NCBI RefSeq assembly: GCF_003112775.1
Contig: NZ_BFCH01000017.1
Location: 124,001-188,000, forward strand
Origin: Mycobacterium montefiorense
GTDB lineage: Bacteria > Actinomycetota > Actinomycetes > Mycobacteriales > Mycobacteriaceae
Reading direction: 5' to 3'
DNA length: 64,000 nucleotides
A model generated the notes under the pieces. That model did not search any database and was not told where the DNA came from. It saw only the letters and a program-made list of their open reading frames with translations. Positions 1 to 8,254 of the stretch are shown here, in pieces. Position 1 is the stretch's first letter; each line of letters opens with the position of its first letter. The translations under genes and the position numbers were made by a program.

Positions 1-60
1 GTTTTCTGGTCCGGTTGCTTCGTAATGAATGGTTCCGGCACTAATGTCGATCGTCGACAT
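1..60 (-). CDS. Alpha/beta hydrolase, N-terminal fragment (cut by window edge)
   Basis: Only the first 20 codons are present; the rest lies beyond the left edge. The reverse strand reads ATG with an AGGAG ribosome site about 7 bases upstream, then MSTIDISAGTIHYEATGPEN. This N-terminus resembles actinobacterial alpha/beta-fold hydrolases, in which a beta-strand with HYEATGP precedes the oxyanion-hole HG motif; the catalytic residues are not visible. The gene is divergent from the TetR gene at 129-743 and shares its short promoter region, so it is a likely target of that regulator. The family call rests on few residues and is tentative. Confidence 0.5.
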   Translation of the reverse strand, partial: MSTIDISAGTIHYEATGPEN

Positions 61-87
61 GGATAACTCCTACTCACGAATGTGTAT

Positions 88-112
88 TTACAAACAGGCT
101 GTCTGTTCGTAA
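88..112. promoter_or_regulatory. TetR-type operator (inverted repeat)
   Basis: TTACAAACAG and CTGTTCGTAA form a 10-bp inverted repeat with one mismatch around a 5-base centre. It lies in the 68-bp gap between the divergent hydrolase fragment and the TetR gene. Size, symmetry and position are typical of an autoregulatory TetR operator controlling both directions. Binding is inferred, not shown. Confidence 0.7.
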
Positions 113-128
113 GTTACCAACAGGTTGT

Positions 129-743
129 ATGGAAAGCAAGAGACGCACTCAAGAGGAGCGCTCCGCGGCCACTCGCGACGCGCTGATCTCGGCTGCCCGC
201 CGGCTCTGGGGCGAACGGAGCTACGCGGAGGTGGGCACGCCGGAGATCGCCGCTGCCGCGGGTGTCACCCGAGGGGCGCTGTATCACCAATTCGCTGACA
301 AGGCAGCACTATTCAGCGAGGTAGTCGAGGTGGTGGAGCGGGATCTAATGGCCCGAATCGCCACTCTGGTGGCCACCTCGGGAGGAACTACACCGGCGGA
401 CATCCTTCGCGCCGCCGTCGATGCTTGGCTCGAGATTTCCGGTGATCCTGAGGTCCGTCAACTGATCCTGCTGGACGCACCCAGCGTGCTGGGCTGGGCG
501 GGATTCCGCGATGTCGCCCAGCGGTACAGCCTGGGTATGACCGAGCAAATGCTGACCGAGGCGATCAAGGCGGGTCAGTTGGCTCGTCAACCCACCCGAC
601 CGCTTGCCCATGTGCTGATCGGCGCGCTCGATGAGGCGGCAATGCTGATCGCCACCTCCGAAGATCCGAAACGCGTCCGCCGGGATACCCGCCAAGTTCT
701 GCATCGGCTGATCGACGGGATGCTGCACGACCCGACACGCTGA
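129..743 (+). CDS. TetR/AcrR family transcriptional regulator
   Basis: A 204-residue protein, the usual TetR size. Residues about 10-60 form the N-terminal helix-turn-helix domain, with the family pattern AAGVTRGALYHQFADKAALF at the recognition helix and following helix. The C-terminal two thirds are the helical ligand and dimer domain, which differs between family members, so the ligand cannot be read. The gene is divergent from a hydrolase gene, with an inverted repeat between them, suggesting repression of the hydrolase and itself until an acyl or aromatic ligand binds. The ligand class is a guess. Confidence 0.9.
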   Translation: MESKRRTQEERSAATRDALISAARRLWGERSYAEVGTPEIAAAAGVTRGALYHQFADKAALFSEVVEVVERDLMARIATLVATSGGTTPADILRAAVDAWLEISGDPEVRQLILLDAPSVLGWAGFRDVAQRYSLGMTEQMLTEAIKAGQLARQPTRPLAHVLIGALDEAAMLIATSEDPKRVRRDTRQVLHRLIDGMLHDPTR

Positions 744-851
744 CGGCCACCAGCCGCATCAGGCTCGTCATGACCCCGCGTTGCCCCAAAACCTTTGCAC
801 CAGAACGACTGCGGCCGGCGCGACTTTCGAGCCATGTGGCAGCCGGGGCAG

Positions 852-1493
852 TCACCGAGAAGGTTCCCTTTTCGTCAGTGCAACTCCGGTGATGACGCCC
901 TGGATGAGTTGGTCGAGGTGGTCGGCGCTCTCGACGACCGGTTGGCCGGCGACGAACGTCATCATCACCCCGTTGATGAATGTCAGAGCGGCGAGTGCCT
1001 GATCTTCGATCAACGCCGAATCGGGCGGGTTTTCCGCCGGATGCCATTGCGTGACAACCTCGCGGGCCAGCGCATAGAGCCGGTCCGACGATTCGTTGAG
1101 CTTCGCGGCCAATTCGGGATCGCGGCTGGCGAGCAACATGAGCTCGCAGCGTGCCCTGGCGCGGGTCAACCAGGGCTCGGTGTTGACGTGCATGACAATC
1201 CGGGCCAGGCCCGCGGTGCCGGTGAACTGCGTCGACTGCGAGCCGGCGAGTTCGGTCATCAGCGCGAAGTCGGCGACATCGAGGGAGGTCAGCCGGGTGG
1301 CGACCGCATGCAGCAACGCTTTGCGGGTCCGGAAGTAGAACGACGTGCTGCCCGCGGGTACCTGGGCGCGTTCGTCGACCTTCGGATGGCTCACGCCGTG
1401 GACACCGTCGCTGCCCAGCAGTTCGATCGCGGCGTCGGTGAGTTGTCGACGCCGCTCGGGTGCGTTGTGCTTCCTGCGGGCACCGGTCGGCAT
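852..1493 (-). CDS. TetR family transcriptional regulator
   Basis: A 213-residue protein with an N-terminal TetR helix-turn-helix. The region after RRRQLTDAAIELLGSDG leads into a recognition segment ending VPAGSTSFYFRTRKALL, where STSFYF replaces the more common GxLYxxF. It lies 24 bp downstream of the secreted lipase gene on the same strand, so the two may be co-transcribed, and is convergent with the TetR gene at 129-743. Its role may be feedback control of the lipase unit; no ligand can be assigned. Confidence 0.88.
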   Translation of the reverse strand: MPTGARRKHNAPERRRQLTDAAIELLGSDGVHGVSHPKVDERAQVPAGSTSFYFRTRKALLHAVATRLTSLDVADFALMTELAGSQSTQFTGTAGLARIVMHVNTEPWLTRARARCELMLLASRDPELAAKLNESSDRLYALAREVVTQWHPAENPPDSALIEDQALAALTFINGVMMTFVAGQPVVESADHLDQLIQGVITGVALTKREPSR

Positions 1494-1517
1494 GGCGACT
1501 TCAATTTTATGAGCGAG

Positions 1518-2810
1518 TTAGAACTGACCACAGTTTGGTGTGCTTGGCTCGCCGTTGAAGCGGGCAGCGATCCACTGCATGGCCGGTTCACCGTCAACGA
1601 GCATCGGCAGGGCGTGGTTGATGATCAGCTTGTTGAGGAACGGTGGTTTCTCGTTGGTCCGGAATTCCACATCGGCGCCCTGAGCACACCAGTCACGACC
1701 AAGCTGATTGGCTGCGGTCCACGGCACCAGCGAGTCGTAGCGATTGCTGTCGATCAGCACCGGCGTCGTGGGTTTGTAGCGACCGAGCTTCTGCTCTTCG
1801 AACATGGTGTTGAACGGTTCTTCGTTGACCAATTGATAGATGTCTTCAGTGAAGTAGGGCTGCAGATGTCGAAACATGAAATCCAGCAGGGTCTGTCCTA
1901 CGCACTGACGCGACGCTGATTCGAGCATCGCCAGCCCGCGGGGTGTCATCTTGGAGCGGATGAAGTCGGCGAACTCCGGGTACTCGGCCATCACACCGTT
2001 GAGGGCGTAGCCGACGACGCCGACCAAGACGCTGCCGTCCGCGTAGGGCAACAGTTCCTTGAGGTTGGCCGGAGGTGCGCCCGCGTAGGTTCCCACGATG
2101 TGCAGCTCCGGGGCATACGACGGGGCGAGCTCGGCTGCCGACGCTGTCGCCCCACCGCCTTGTGAATAGCCCCAAAATGCCACGGGCCCTTGTGGATCCA
2201 GTGATGTTCCGGGCAGGAGCATTGCCGCGCGAGCCGCATCGAGCACGGCTTGCCCCTCCGCTACCCGGCCCACGTACGTGTGCATGGATGCGGTGCCCAA
2301 GCCCTCGTAGTCGGTCATCACGATGGCGAAGCCGCGAGCAACCATGGTGGCGACGAACAGTTCCTCGTAGTTGAACATGATGTCCCAGCCGCCCGAATAG
2401 TGGATGCCCTGGTTGAACATTCGCGACGGGGCACACTGATTGCCTTGGCCCTGGGTTCCGGGCGCGTAGCTGATCAGCGGCCGCGGCCCCTTGCCCGGCC
2501 ACGCATTGTAGGGCTCGAAGTAGGTACCGGTGACCGCGATCGGCCTGCCTCGAGTATCGGTGCTGCGGTACATGATTCGGGTGCCGGTGGCCATGATCGC
2601 GCCCAGTTGGCCGGACGGCTCCAGCACCAATCGCGACGGTTCGGTGCGGATCAGGTCGCCGGGCTGGCCGGACGGCAGCGGATCTGGCGGGGTGTAGAAC
2701 TCGGTATACTGCGGTTCATCCCCACCGTCCGCGTGCACAATGCCGGCGCCGAACAGCGCCGAACCGAACACAAACAGGACTGCGAAGATTCCCCCACATC
2801 GGCGCATCAC
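1518..2810 (-). CDS. Secreted lipase (LIP family, PF03583-like)
   Basis: A 430-residue exported serine esterase/lipase, matching the size of the secretory lipase family. Residues 1-27 are a signal peptide (MMRRC, a hydrophobic run, then a VHA site). The nucleophile elbow GYSQGG puts Ser at residue 216, and Asp359 (YDSLVP) and His399 are in the right order for the remaining triad. It should hydrolyse ester lipids outside the membrane. The start is GTG at 2810 or the adjacent ATG at 2807; neither has a strong ribosome site. A perfect AT-rich palindrome lies 37 bp upstream. The TetR gene at 852-1493 follows closely and may share its transcript. Confidence 0.9.
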   Translation of the reverse strand: MMRRCGGIFAVLFVFGSALFGAGIVHADGGDEPQYTEFYTPPDPLPSGQPGDLIRTEPSRLVLEPSGQLGAIMATGTRIMYRSTDTRGRPIAVTGTYFEPYNAWPGKGPRPLISYAPGTQGQGNQCAPSRMFNQGIHYSGGWDIMFNYEELFVATMVARGFAIVMTDYEGLGTASMHTYVGRVAEGQAVLDAARAAMLLPGTSLDPQGPVAFWGYSQGGGATASAAELAPSYAPELHIVGTYAGAPPANLKELLPYADGSVLVGVVGYALNGVMAEYPEFADFIRSKMTPRGLAMLESASRQCVGQTLLDFMFRHLQPYFTEDIYQLVNEEPFNTMFEEQKLGRYKPTTPVLIDSNRYDSLVPWTAANQLGRDWCAQGADVEFRTNEKPPFLNKLIINHALPMLVDGEPAMQWIAARFNGEPSTPNCGQF

Positions 2811-2846
2811 GAAAAGGTAACAATGGGTAGACCGGCAGCGGAAGAG

Positions 2847-2870
2847 TAATCTCTAAAATTTTAGAGATTA
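2847..2870. promoter_or_regulatory. Perfect 24-bp AT-rich palindrome upstream of the lipase
   Basis: The arm TAATCTCTAAAA and its exact complement TTTTAGAGATTA abut with no spacer. It stands out in very GC-rich surroundings, lies in the gap between the PaaX-like gene and the lipase start, and is well placed to be an operator for the lipase promoter. The cognate regulator is unknown: the PaaX-like protein, the TetR protein at 852-1493 or a distant factor are all possible. Confidence 0.7.
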
Positions 2871-2898
2871 TGCGTTGACGCGCTGCGCGAGTTGCCGG

Positions 2899-3711
2899 TC
2901 ACGAGCCGCTGAAGGCGATATTCATTCGTCGTTTGAATACATCGTCGAAACGGCGGTAGGTGCTGCGCAGTGTGCGGCCCGGCCAGCCTTTGGGAGTGAG
3001 CTCTACCGGGAGTTGCGGGTCGAGCTGGAGGTGTCGGACAACGGCGATCGACAAGGCGAAGTCATGGGTGAAGCCTTCGGTCGAGTCATCGCGCTGGCTC
3101 GTCTTGAGCGCGACATCCATCGCTTCGATGAGCACCCTTGCATCGTCTGTCCACTCGTCAAGAGAAAACAGCGGCCGAAGCCTGTCCGGGGTTATGTCTG
3201 TGGCGGCGCCATGAAAGTGGGTGCATTGCTGATCGAGCACCTCACGCGATGGCGGAAGCCGTTGCGGGTCAAGGTTGTCCGGGCGGATCCAAACGCCGTC
3301 CCGGAGCTCGGCAAGGTGCAGTGCTATCGCTGCCTTACGCAGCTCAAGCCGGTCGGCCGCCGACCGGCGATCCAGCGAGACGATCGCCAATTCCCAGGTG
3401 CCGTCCCAGCCAGGAGCGGCTGCGTCATCGCTGCGGGACGCTTCGTCTACGCGCTGGCGCCGCTCGAGCAGGTGCCCGGCCAGCGCGTAACTGCCGTCAT
3501 CCCCGGTAAGTTCGCCGTTGGACACCATCCGCCACAGGCAGGTGCGGGCCGCCCCGGCGCTGATGCCAAACAGGGCAGCCATGGCAACCAACTCCGCGAC
3601 CGTGAGACGAGCATGGGTGGACCCCAATAGCGCCGACGCGAGCACTGAGCGCGCGCTGAGCGGCCGGTTGTCGAGCAGATCGCTGATGCGGGACTGGAAC
3701 GCGGCGGGCAC
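2899..3711 (-). CDS. PaaX-like transcriptional regulator
   Basis: A 270-residue protein with the layout of PaaX-family repressors: an N-terminal winged helix (about residues 20-85, with LTVAELVAMAALFGISAGAARTCLWRM, shown here only as family pattern between residues 36 and 62), then a PaaX C-terminal region with WELAIVSLD and a helical tail. PaaX proteins typically repress aromatic-acid catabolism in response to CoA thioesters. It is divergent from the Rieske oxygenase gene, the natural candidate target. The 24-bp palindrome lies just past its stop codon. The family call is good; the ligand is inferred only. Confidence 0.8.
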   Translation of the reverse strand: MPAAFQSRISDLLDNRPLSARSVLASALLGSTHARLTVAELVAMAALFGISAGAARTCLWRMVSNGELTGDDGSYALAGHLLERRQRVDEASRSDDAAAPGWDGTWELAIVSLDRRSAADRLELRKAAIALHLAELRDGVWIRPDNLDPQRLPPSREVLDQQCTHFHGAATDITPDRLRPLFSLDEWTDDARVLIEAMDVALKTSQRDDSTEGFTHDFALSIAVVRHLQLDPQLPVELTPKGWPGRTLRSTYRRFDDVFKRRMNIAFSGS

Positions 3712-3735
3712 GCGGGCAACGCTATCACCAATTCA

Positions 3736-3764
3736 TTGACGCGTGACATGCAGAGTGTGATACT
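3736..3764 (+). promoter_or_regulatory. Sigma-A-type promoter giving a leaderless oxygenase start
   Basis: TTGACG (3736-3741) and GATACT (3759-3764) are spaced by 17 bases. The expected transcription start is at or next to the ATG at 3772, so the Rieske gene is probably translated from a leaderless mRNA. This favours MSSATK at 3772 over upstream in-frame starts at 3736 and 3748. Confidence 0.6.
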
Positions 3765-3771
3765 GACACGC

Positions 3772-4952
3772 ATGAGCTCCGCCACCAAGTTGCTGGTCGC
3801 AGATGATGTGGAAATCGCCCGCCGCATCCTGGCACATATCGATGCCGGCACCACCGACGAGGGCGCGAGTTGGCGTGAGCCCGTCGAAAACTACCTGAGT
3901 CCAAGCAGATTCACGGCCGAACTCCGGATGCTGCGCGCGATGCCGAGTGTGTTGGTGCCCTCCGTGACGATCCCGCACCCGGGCGACTACGTCGAACGAA
4001 CGGTCTTCGGGGTGCCCTTATTCGCGGTCCGGGGGCGCGATCAACGCGCCCGGGTGTTCCGCAATGCATGCCGGCATCGCGGGTTTGCCCTTGTCGAAGG
4101 GGCCGGCTGCACCCGCGCGCTGGTGTGTCGCTATCACGGCTGGACGTATCGACTGGATGGCTCGCTGTCGCACGTGCCGCACGCCAACGCGTTCACTGAT
4201 CTGGACATGTCCAACCGCGGATTGGTCGAGGTCGCCAGCCATGAGTCCGACGGCCTCATCGTCATCGGTCCGCTCGACTCCGGAGATGCGCAGCGGCAAG
4301 AGTGCGCTGACGAGGCGATGGCGTGGCTGACCGAGGGGAGTCCGTGGCGGGACAAACTGGTGCCAGCCGAGCAACTCCTGCTGGTGGAATCGACACTGCG
4401 GGCGATGAACTGGAAGGTGCTGGCAGAGCAGTTCCTGGAGGGCTATCACATCCGTTCGACGCACAAGGACACTTTTTCCCGGTGCAGTACGACGATCTCA
4501 ATGTGGTTGAGAAGTTCGGGCCGAACAGCCGAATCACGTTTCCATACCAAAACATCGAGCGGCTTCGCGGCCGCGCGGAGAGCACCTGGACGACAGATGC
4601 CCGGGTCACCTATCTGTACCAGCTGTTCCCCAATGTCATGCTGGCTACCTTTCCGGACGTGATAGCCGTGGTCGTGATCGACCCGGTGGACGTCGGCCAC
4701 AGCACAGTCACCACCTATTCGATGGCCCGGCCCGACATCGCCGCGCGTGCCTCGCTGCGCCCGCAGGACAAGCTGGTAGGTGTGGGTAGCTTCATCGAAC
4801 GGGGTCTGGTGGAAGACAACGAGATGTCGATGGGTGTGCAACGCGGGCTGAATTCCGGCGCAAACGAATTCGTGGAGTTCGGGCGCCATGAGAGCGCGAT
4901 CGGACATTTCCACGCAACCCTCGACGACCGCCTGGCTCGATTAGCCACCTAG
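3772..4952 (+). pseudogene. Rieske non-heme iron oxygenase alpha subunit, frameshifted
   Basis: Joining two frames gives an oxygenase of about 393 residues, the normal family size. The first frame carries the Rieske [2Fe-2S] ligands (NACRHRG, then CRYHGWTY) and the start of the mononuclear iron site (EQFLEGYHIRSTHKDTF, with both His). After THKDTF at 4473-4477 the reading continues in another frame with FPVQYDDL and runs to a natural stop at 4952. The T run has five bases; six would restore the frame. As it stands the protein ends soon after the break and lacks most of the catalytic domain. The cause may be true decay, slippage or a sequencing error. It is divergent from the PaaX-like gene; the substrate is presumably aromatic or cyclic. 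Confidence 0.82.
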
Positions 4953-5010
4953 CGGACAGGCTTGAGTAATCACGTTGGCGTTCAATAGATGTGGACAAGC
5001 AGCGTTGGCG

Positions 5011-5784
5011 TCAGGAGTCGAATGGGCCCAACCGCACGGCCAACGGCATTCCGCAGCGCACGAGCAGGCTCATGCGTCCCCCCGGTACCGCTGCCGCCTC
5101 CGCGCGAGTCATGCTGACCAGTTCGCGTTTGAAATCGCCTCGCGGGTAACGGCGCACGGCCTCGGCGACGTTTCCGCGAGCGACGTCCCAGATGCGTAGT
5201 CCGGCAGCGTCGACCATTGCGCCCCACTGTAAATAGCAGCCCATCGCGCCGTCGGACTCGACGGTGATCCCGGGTGTCGTGTGCACACAGATGCCGTCTG
5301 CGAGCAGATTCGCACGTTGGTCATCGGCAGCCGCGGCCTGCGCGCAGGCGAACACCCGCTCGGCACTGCCAAGCGTGAAATCCCGATTGGCCGTGGGCTT
5401 GATGATGCCGTAGTCGTGCAGCAGCGCCCCACAATAGAACAGCTCGCCGTCCAGCTCGCACCCGTCGACCGCCGCGAGCGCATGTCCGAACAGCCAGGTG
5501 CGGTAGGAGTGGCCCAGCAGGGTCGGCGGCAATTCCGCGCACGCCTCTTCGGCCTCCCGCGCGAACTTCGAATCAGGTACCCGCAGGGTGCTCAGATCCA
5601 CCTTTGCGGCGTCGGCCGGAATCCGGCCCGGTGCGAGCTTGATCCGTCCCACGGCGTTCGTCCATTGCCCGACCGCTGTCGCGAGTACGAGACGGCGCCG
5701 CTGTGCGCGCGAGAGCCGGCCACCGGTGTGACGTGCCCAACCGAGGCCGCCAAGCCGCTGCGGGTCCGGTGTGGTCGCGGCCAA
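5011..5784 (-). CDS. HD-domain protein (putative phosphohydrolase)
   Basis: About 257 residues with an HD-type metal site: HSYRTWLFGHAL, followed by FYCGALLHDYGI, which supplies the His-Asp pair. HD proteins usually hydrolyse phosphate esters of nucleotides; this subgroup is uncharacterised. The open frame extends far upstream, but that part is antisense-like sequence inside the deacetylase gene. I place the start at TTG 5784, 12 bp after the deacetylase stop, implying coupled translation; no good ribosome site is visible, so the start is uncertain. It is probably the last gene of a unit with the polysaccharide deacetylase. Confidence 0.72.
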   Translation of the reverse strand: MAATTPDPQRLGGLGWARHTGGRLSRAQRRRLVLATAVGQWTNAVGRIKLAPGRIPADAAKVDLSTLRVPDSKFAREAEEACAELPPTLLGHSYRTWLFGHALAAVDGCELDGELFYCGALLHDYGIIKPTANRDFTLGSAERVFACAQAAAADDQRANLLADGICVHTTPGITVESDGAMGCYLQWGAMVDAAGLRIWDVARGNVAEAVRRYPRGDFKRELVSMTRAEAAAVPGGRMSLLVRCGMPLAVRLGPFDS

Positions 5785-5795
5785 TGGGGTTGTCG

Positions 5796-6620
5796 CTAAG
5801 GCGTTCTCAGGAACACATCGTTGAGCGTGACGGTACGAAGATTGCGCTCGCGGATAGTGTCGATGAGTTGCGGATAGACGTGCGTGACGGGCAGGTGATT
5901 GAGGTGCCCGATCACGATGTTTTGTGGCGTGAAGTACTCGTCGATCATCTTGAGGATGTATTCCTCGGTGATCAGCGTCGAGTCCGACAACGAACCCGAC
6001 CACAGGGTCGGGACGGTGTAGCCGAGCTCGTCGGCCACTGCGTCGACGGCGCCGTTGTGCTTGCCATAGGGCGGGCGGTAGTAGGGCTTCGCGCCGACGC
6101 CGTAGGTCTTCTTCAGGAAGTCGTCGTTGCGCTTGAGCTCTTCTTCGACCTTGCCCTGCGGCACCGACGTCAAATCCGGGTGCGACCAGGTGTGGTTGCC
6201 AAGCTGGATCTGCCCGGACTCCACCAGCGGCCGCAGCAGGTCCAGATTCTCGGTCCACGAGTTGTAGATGCCGTTGACGAAGAATGTCATCCGCGCGCCG
6301 GTGTCCTTGGCGAGCTGTGTGTAGGCGCGCACCACGTCGCTGTTGACCCCGTCGTCGAGGGTTAATGCGAGCAGGTCACCATCGCCGGGGATCTTCATCA
6401 GTGCCCCACCACCCGGTAGCGGGATGCGAGCGCTTAGCGGTGGGGGCGGCAACAAATCGGCCGGCGAAGGCGCGGCCGGGCCCGGCGTCGCGGGCGAATC
6501 CAGGGGCGCCTGGGCAAATGTTCGCGGTTGCGGGTCGACGATCAGCCGTGCTACGCCCACGGCGGCAACAGTGGCCGCGGCAAGCGAGCCGAGGAATCGC
6601 CGGCGCTTCATCTCCTCCAC
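5796..6620 (-). CDS. Exported polysaccharide deacetylase (CE4/NodB domain)
   Basis: A 274-residue exported protein. The N-terminus has a twin-arginine-like signal (KRRRFLGSLAAATVAAVG), then a Pro/Ala-rich linker. The NodB domain shows motif 1 TLDDG (usually TFDDG), motif 2 with metal-binding His in GNHTWSHPDL, motif 3 YRPPYG and a late IGHLNH. It should remove acetyl groups from a cell-wall glycan or similar polymer outside the membrane. The start is GTG 6620 or ATG 6611; the GGAGGAG run lies too close to the ATG. The HD gene follows within 12 bp. Confidence 0.88.
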   Translation of the reverse strand: MEEMKRRRFLGSLAAATVAAVGVARLIVDPQPRTFAQAPLDSPATPGPAAPSPADLLPPPPLSARIPLPGGGALMKIPGDGDLLALTLDDGVNSDVVRAYTQLAKDTGARMTFFVNGIYNSWTENLDLLRPLVESGQIQLGNHTWSHPDLTSVPQGKVEEELKRNDDFLKKTYGVGAKPYYRPPYGKHNGAVDAVADELGYTVPTLWSGSLSDSTLITEEYILKMIDEYFTPQNIVIGHLNHLPVTHVYPQLIDTIRERNLRTVTLNDVFLRTP

Positions 6621-6827
6621 GGCACGGCCTCGTTTGCGGTGTGGTGGCCGGCAGGCGGGCCCGCGTACGGGTTGCCTACCACGCCAAACTTCGCATCCAC
6701 AGCAGCGAACCGTACCACTGCCAACCCCAATATGTCGGTTTCGTTACAGGAGGGTCAGCTGTGAATTCTCGACGAAAACGGGCTTGGAGCTGCGCAGGTC
6801 ACGACGCGGTCACGACGCGCTATCGGA

Positions 6828-8210
6828 TCAGTGCGGTTCCCCGCTGTCCCGCTTCGGTAACTGCACCCGCTCGACTTCTGGGGTGCCCAGCGTCGAAGCG
6901 AGCCACGGCAATGCAGCGTCGAACGCCTGGGCGCCGAACGGCCAGTCGTGTTTGCCAGGCTGGGTCACCACCGTGCAGCCGATCCCGTTCGCGCCGGCGA
7001 TGGCACACAGGGCGTTGGCGGCGGCGTCCTGTCCCTCCGGGTTGGCCGCGGTGGTGCTGCCGAGGGTGGGATTGGCCGCTTGCGCGACGTTGTGTGCACC
7101 GGGCGGCCCGGGGACGTCGAACCATCCCGACAAGCCGGTGTAGCGGCCGTGCCGAGTTATCACGGTGAGCGGGTCGAACTCCGCCCACGCGGCGGTATTG
7201 CCGCCGAACAACTGGGCGATCGTCTGGTCCTTGCTTCCGATGTTGGGCCGGAAATCGCCGGCGATGTCCACGAACGCACTGAACAGCTCCGGATGCATGA
7301 CGCTCAGGGTGACGGCGCAGGTGCCGCCCATCGACCACCCGGCGACGCCCCAATTCACGCGGTCGGCGCTGACCCCGAAGTTCGAGACCATGAACGGCAC
7401 CACGTCTTTGGTCAGGTGATCGGCGGCGTTGCCGCGGCTGCCGTTGACGCACTCCGTGTCGTTGTCGAACGCGCCGGTCGGATCCACGAACACGAAAACC
7501 GGGGCGAAACCGTGATGGCGGGCGGCGAAGCCGTCGATGGCGGTGAAGGCGCCGCCGGGTCCTAGCCAATCCGAAGGGAGGTTGAACGCCGAGCCGATCA
7601 TCATGACCGTCGGCAGCCGGGGCGGCGGGTTGGTATTGAACCACGCGGGGGGCAGGTAGACGAGTTCCTGGCGGTGCGGAAAGTGGGATGCGCCGGAGTC
7701 GATGTTCACCGGCACGACGACACCTTTGTCCGGCTTGGTCCCGGCGATCTGCATTGCGGTGACCTGCAGGCGGTCGATCTGATCGGGCAGCGGCGCGGAG
7801 GTCAGCTGATTCCATGCGGCGAGCACGGTGGGGAAATAGCCGACCCAAAGGTTCAGCGACATGCTCGCGCACAGCGCACACAGCGGGACCGAAACAAACG
7901 CCAGCACGCGACGCCACCAGCGGGCGCCTCTCCAACCCAGCACCAGCACCGCGGCGGTCAATCCGCTCATCGCGATCCACAGCCACAACGACGTCGGCGC
8001 CGGGTCCCCGGCAACTCCGAGCGAGGCAATGTACCAATACGCCAGCGCCGTCAGTGCGGCCGCGGCGACCAGCGCCACCGGCAGCGCGCGCTTGAACCAG
8101 CTCGGCCTGCGCCAGTCGATCACGATCAGCGCGACGAGCAGTGCTAGTGCCTGCGTCGCGAGTGGCAACCAGCCATGCAGCAGGGACAGTTGTCCGAGGA
8201 ATTGGGGCAA
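6828..8210 (-). CDS. Membrane-anchored esterase D/antigen 85-like hydrolase
   Basis: A 460-residue protein with about four N-terminal membrane segments (residues 10-135) followed by an extracytoplasmic alpha/beta-hydrolase domain of the PF00756 type. The nucleophile elbow is GWSMGG; a later His is in GKHDWPF. This architecture (membrane anchor plus esterase) is common in mycobacteria, where relatives act on cell-envelope esters. Mycolyltransferase activity is not implied: the match is to the broad family. It stands alone between the deacetylase and the copper ATPase genes. The 207-bp gap to the deacetylase shows nothing recognisable. Confidence 0.83.
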   Translation of the reverse strand: MPQFLGQLSLLHGWLPLATQALALLVALIVIDWRRPSWFKRALPVALVAAAALTALAYWYIASLGVAGDPAPTSLWLWIAMSGLTAAVLVLGWRGARWWRRVLAFVSVPLCALCASMSLNLWVGYFPTVLAAWNQLTSAPLPDQIDRLQVTAMQIAGTKPDKGVVVPVNIDSGASHFPHRQELVYLPPAWFNTNPPPRLPTVMMIGSAFNLPSDWLGPGGAFTAIDGFAARHHGFAPVFVFVDPTGAFDNDTECVNGSRGNAADHLTKDVVPFMVSNFGVSADRVNWGVAGWSMGGTCAVTLSVMHPELFSAFVDIAGDFRPNIGSKDQTIAQLFGGNTAAWAEFDPLTVITRHGRYTGLSGWFDVPGPPGAHNVAQAANPTLGSTTAANPEGQDAAANALCAIAGANGIGCTVVTQPGKHDWPFGAQAFDAALPWLASTLGTPEVERVQLPKRDSGEPH

Positions 8211-8254
8211 ACGTGCAGACCTTAAGCGCTATGGAACCCGGTGGGCCAGACCAA

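Noticed and set aside
795..1919. Plus-strand open frame of 374 codons over the TetR and lipase genes
   Set aside because: It is antisense to two genes with clear family motifs and shows no domain pattern.
2847..2870. Palindrome as an intrinsic terminator of the PaaX-like gene
   Set aside because: It is AT-rich with no GC stem and has no following T-tract on the relevant strand; an operator fits better.
5785..6258. Upstream extension of the HD-protein frame
   Set aside because: It lies wholly inside the polysaccharide deacetylase gene in another frame and is composed of Arg/Gly-rich shadow sequence.
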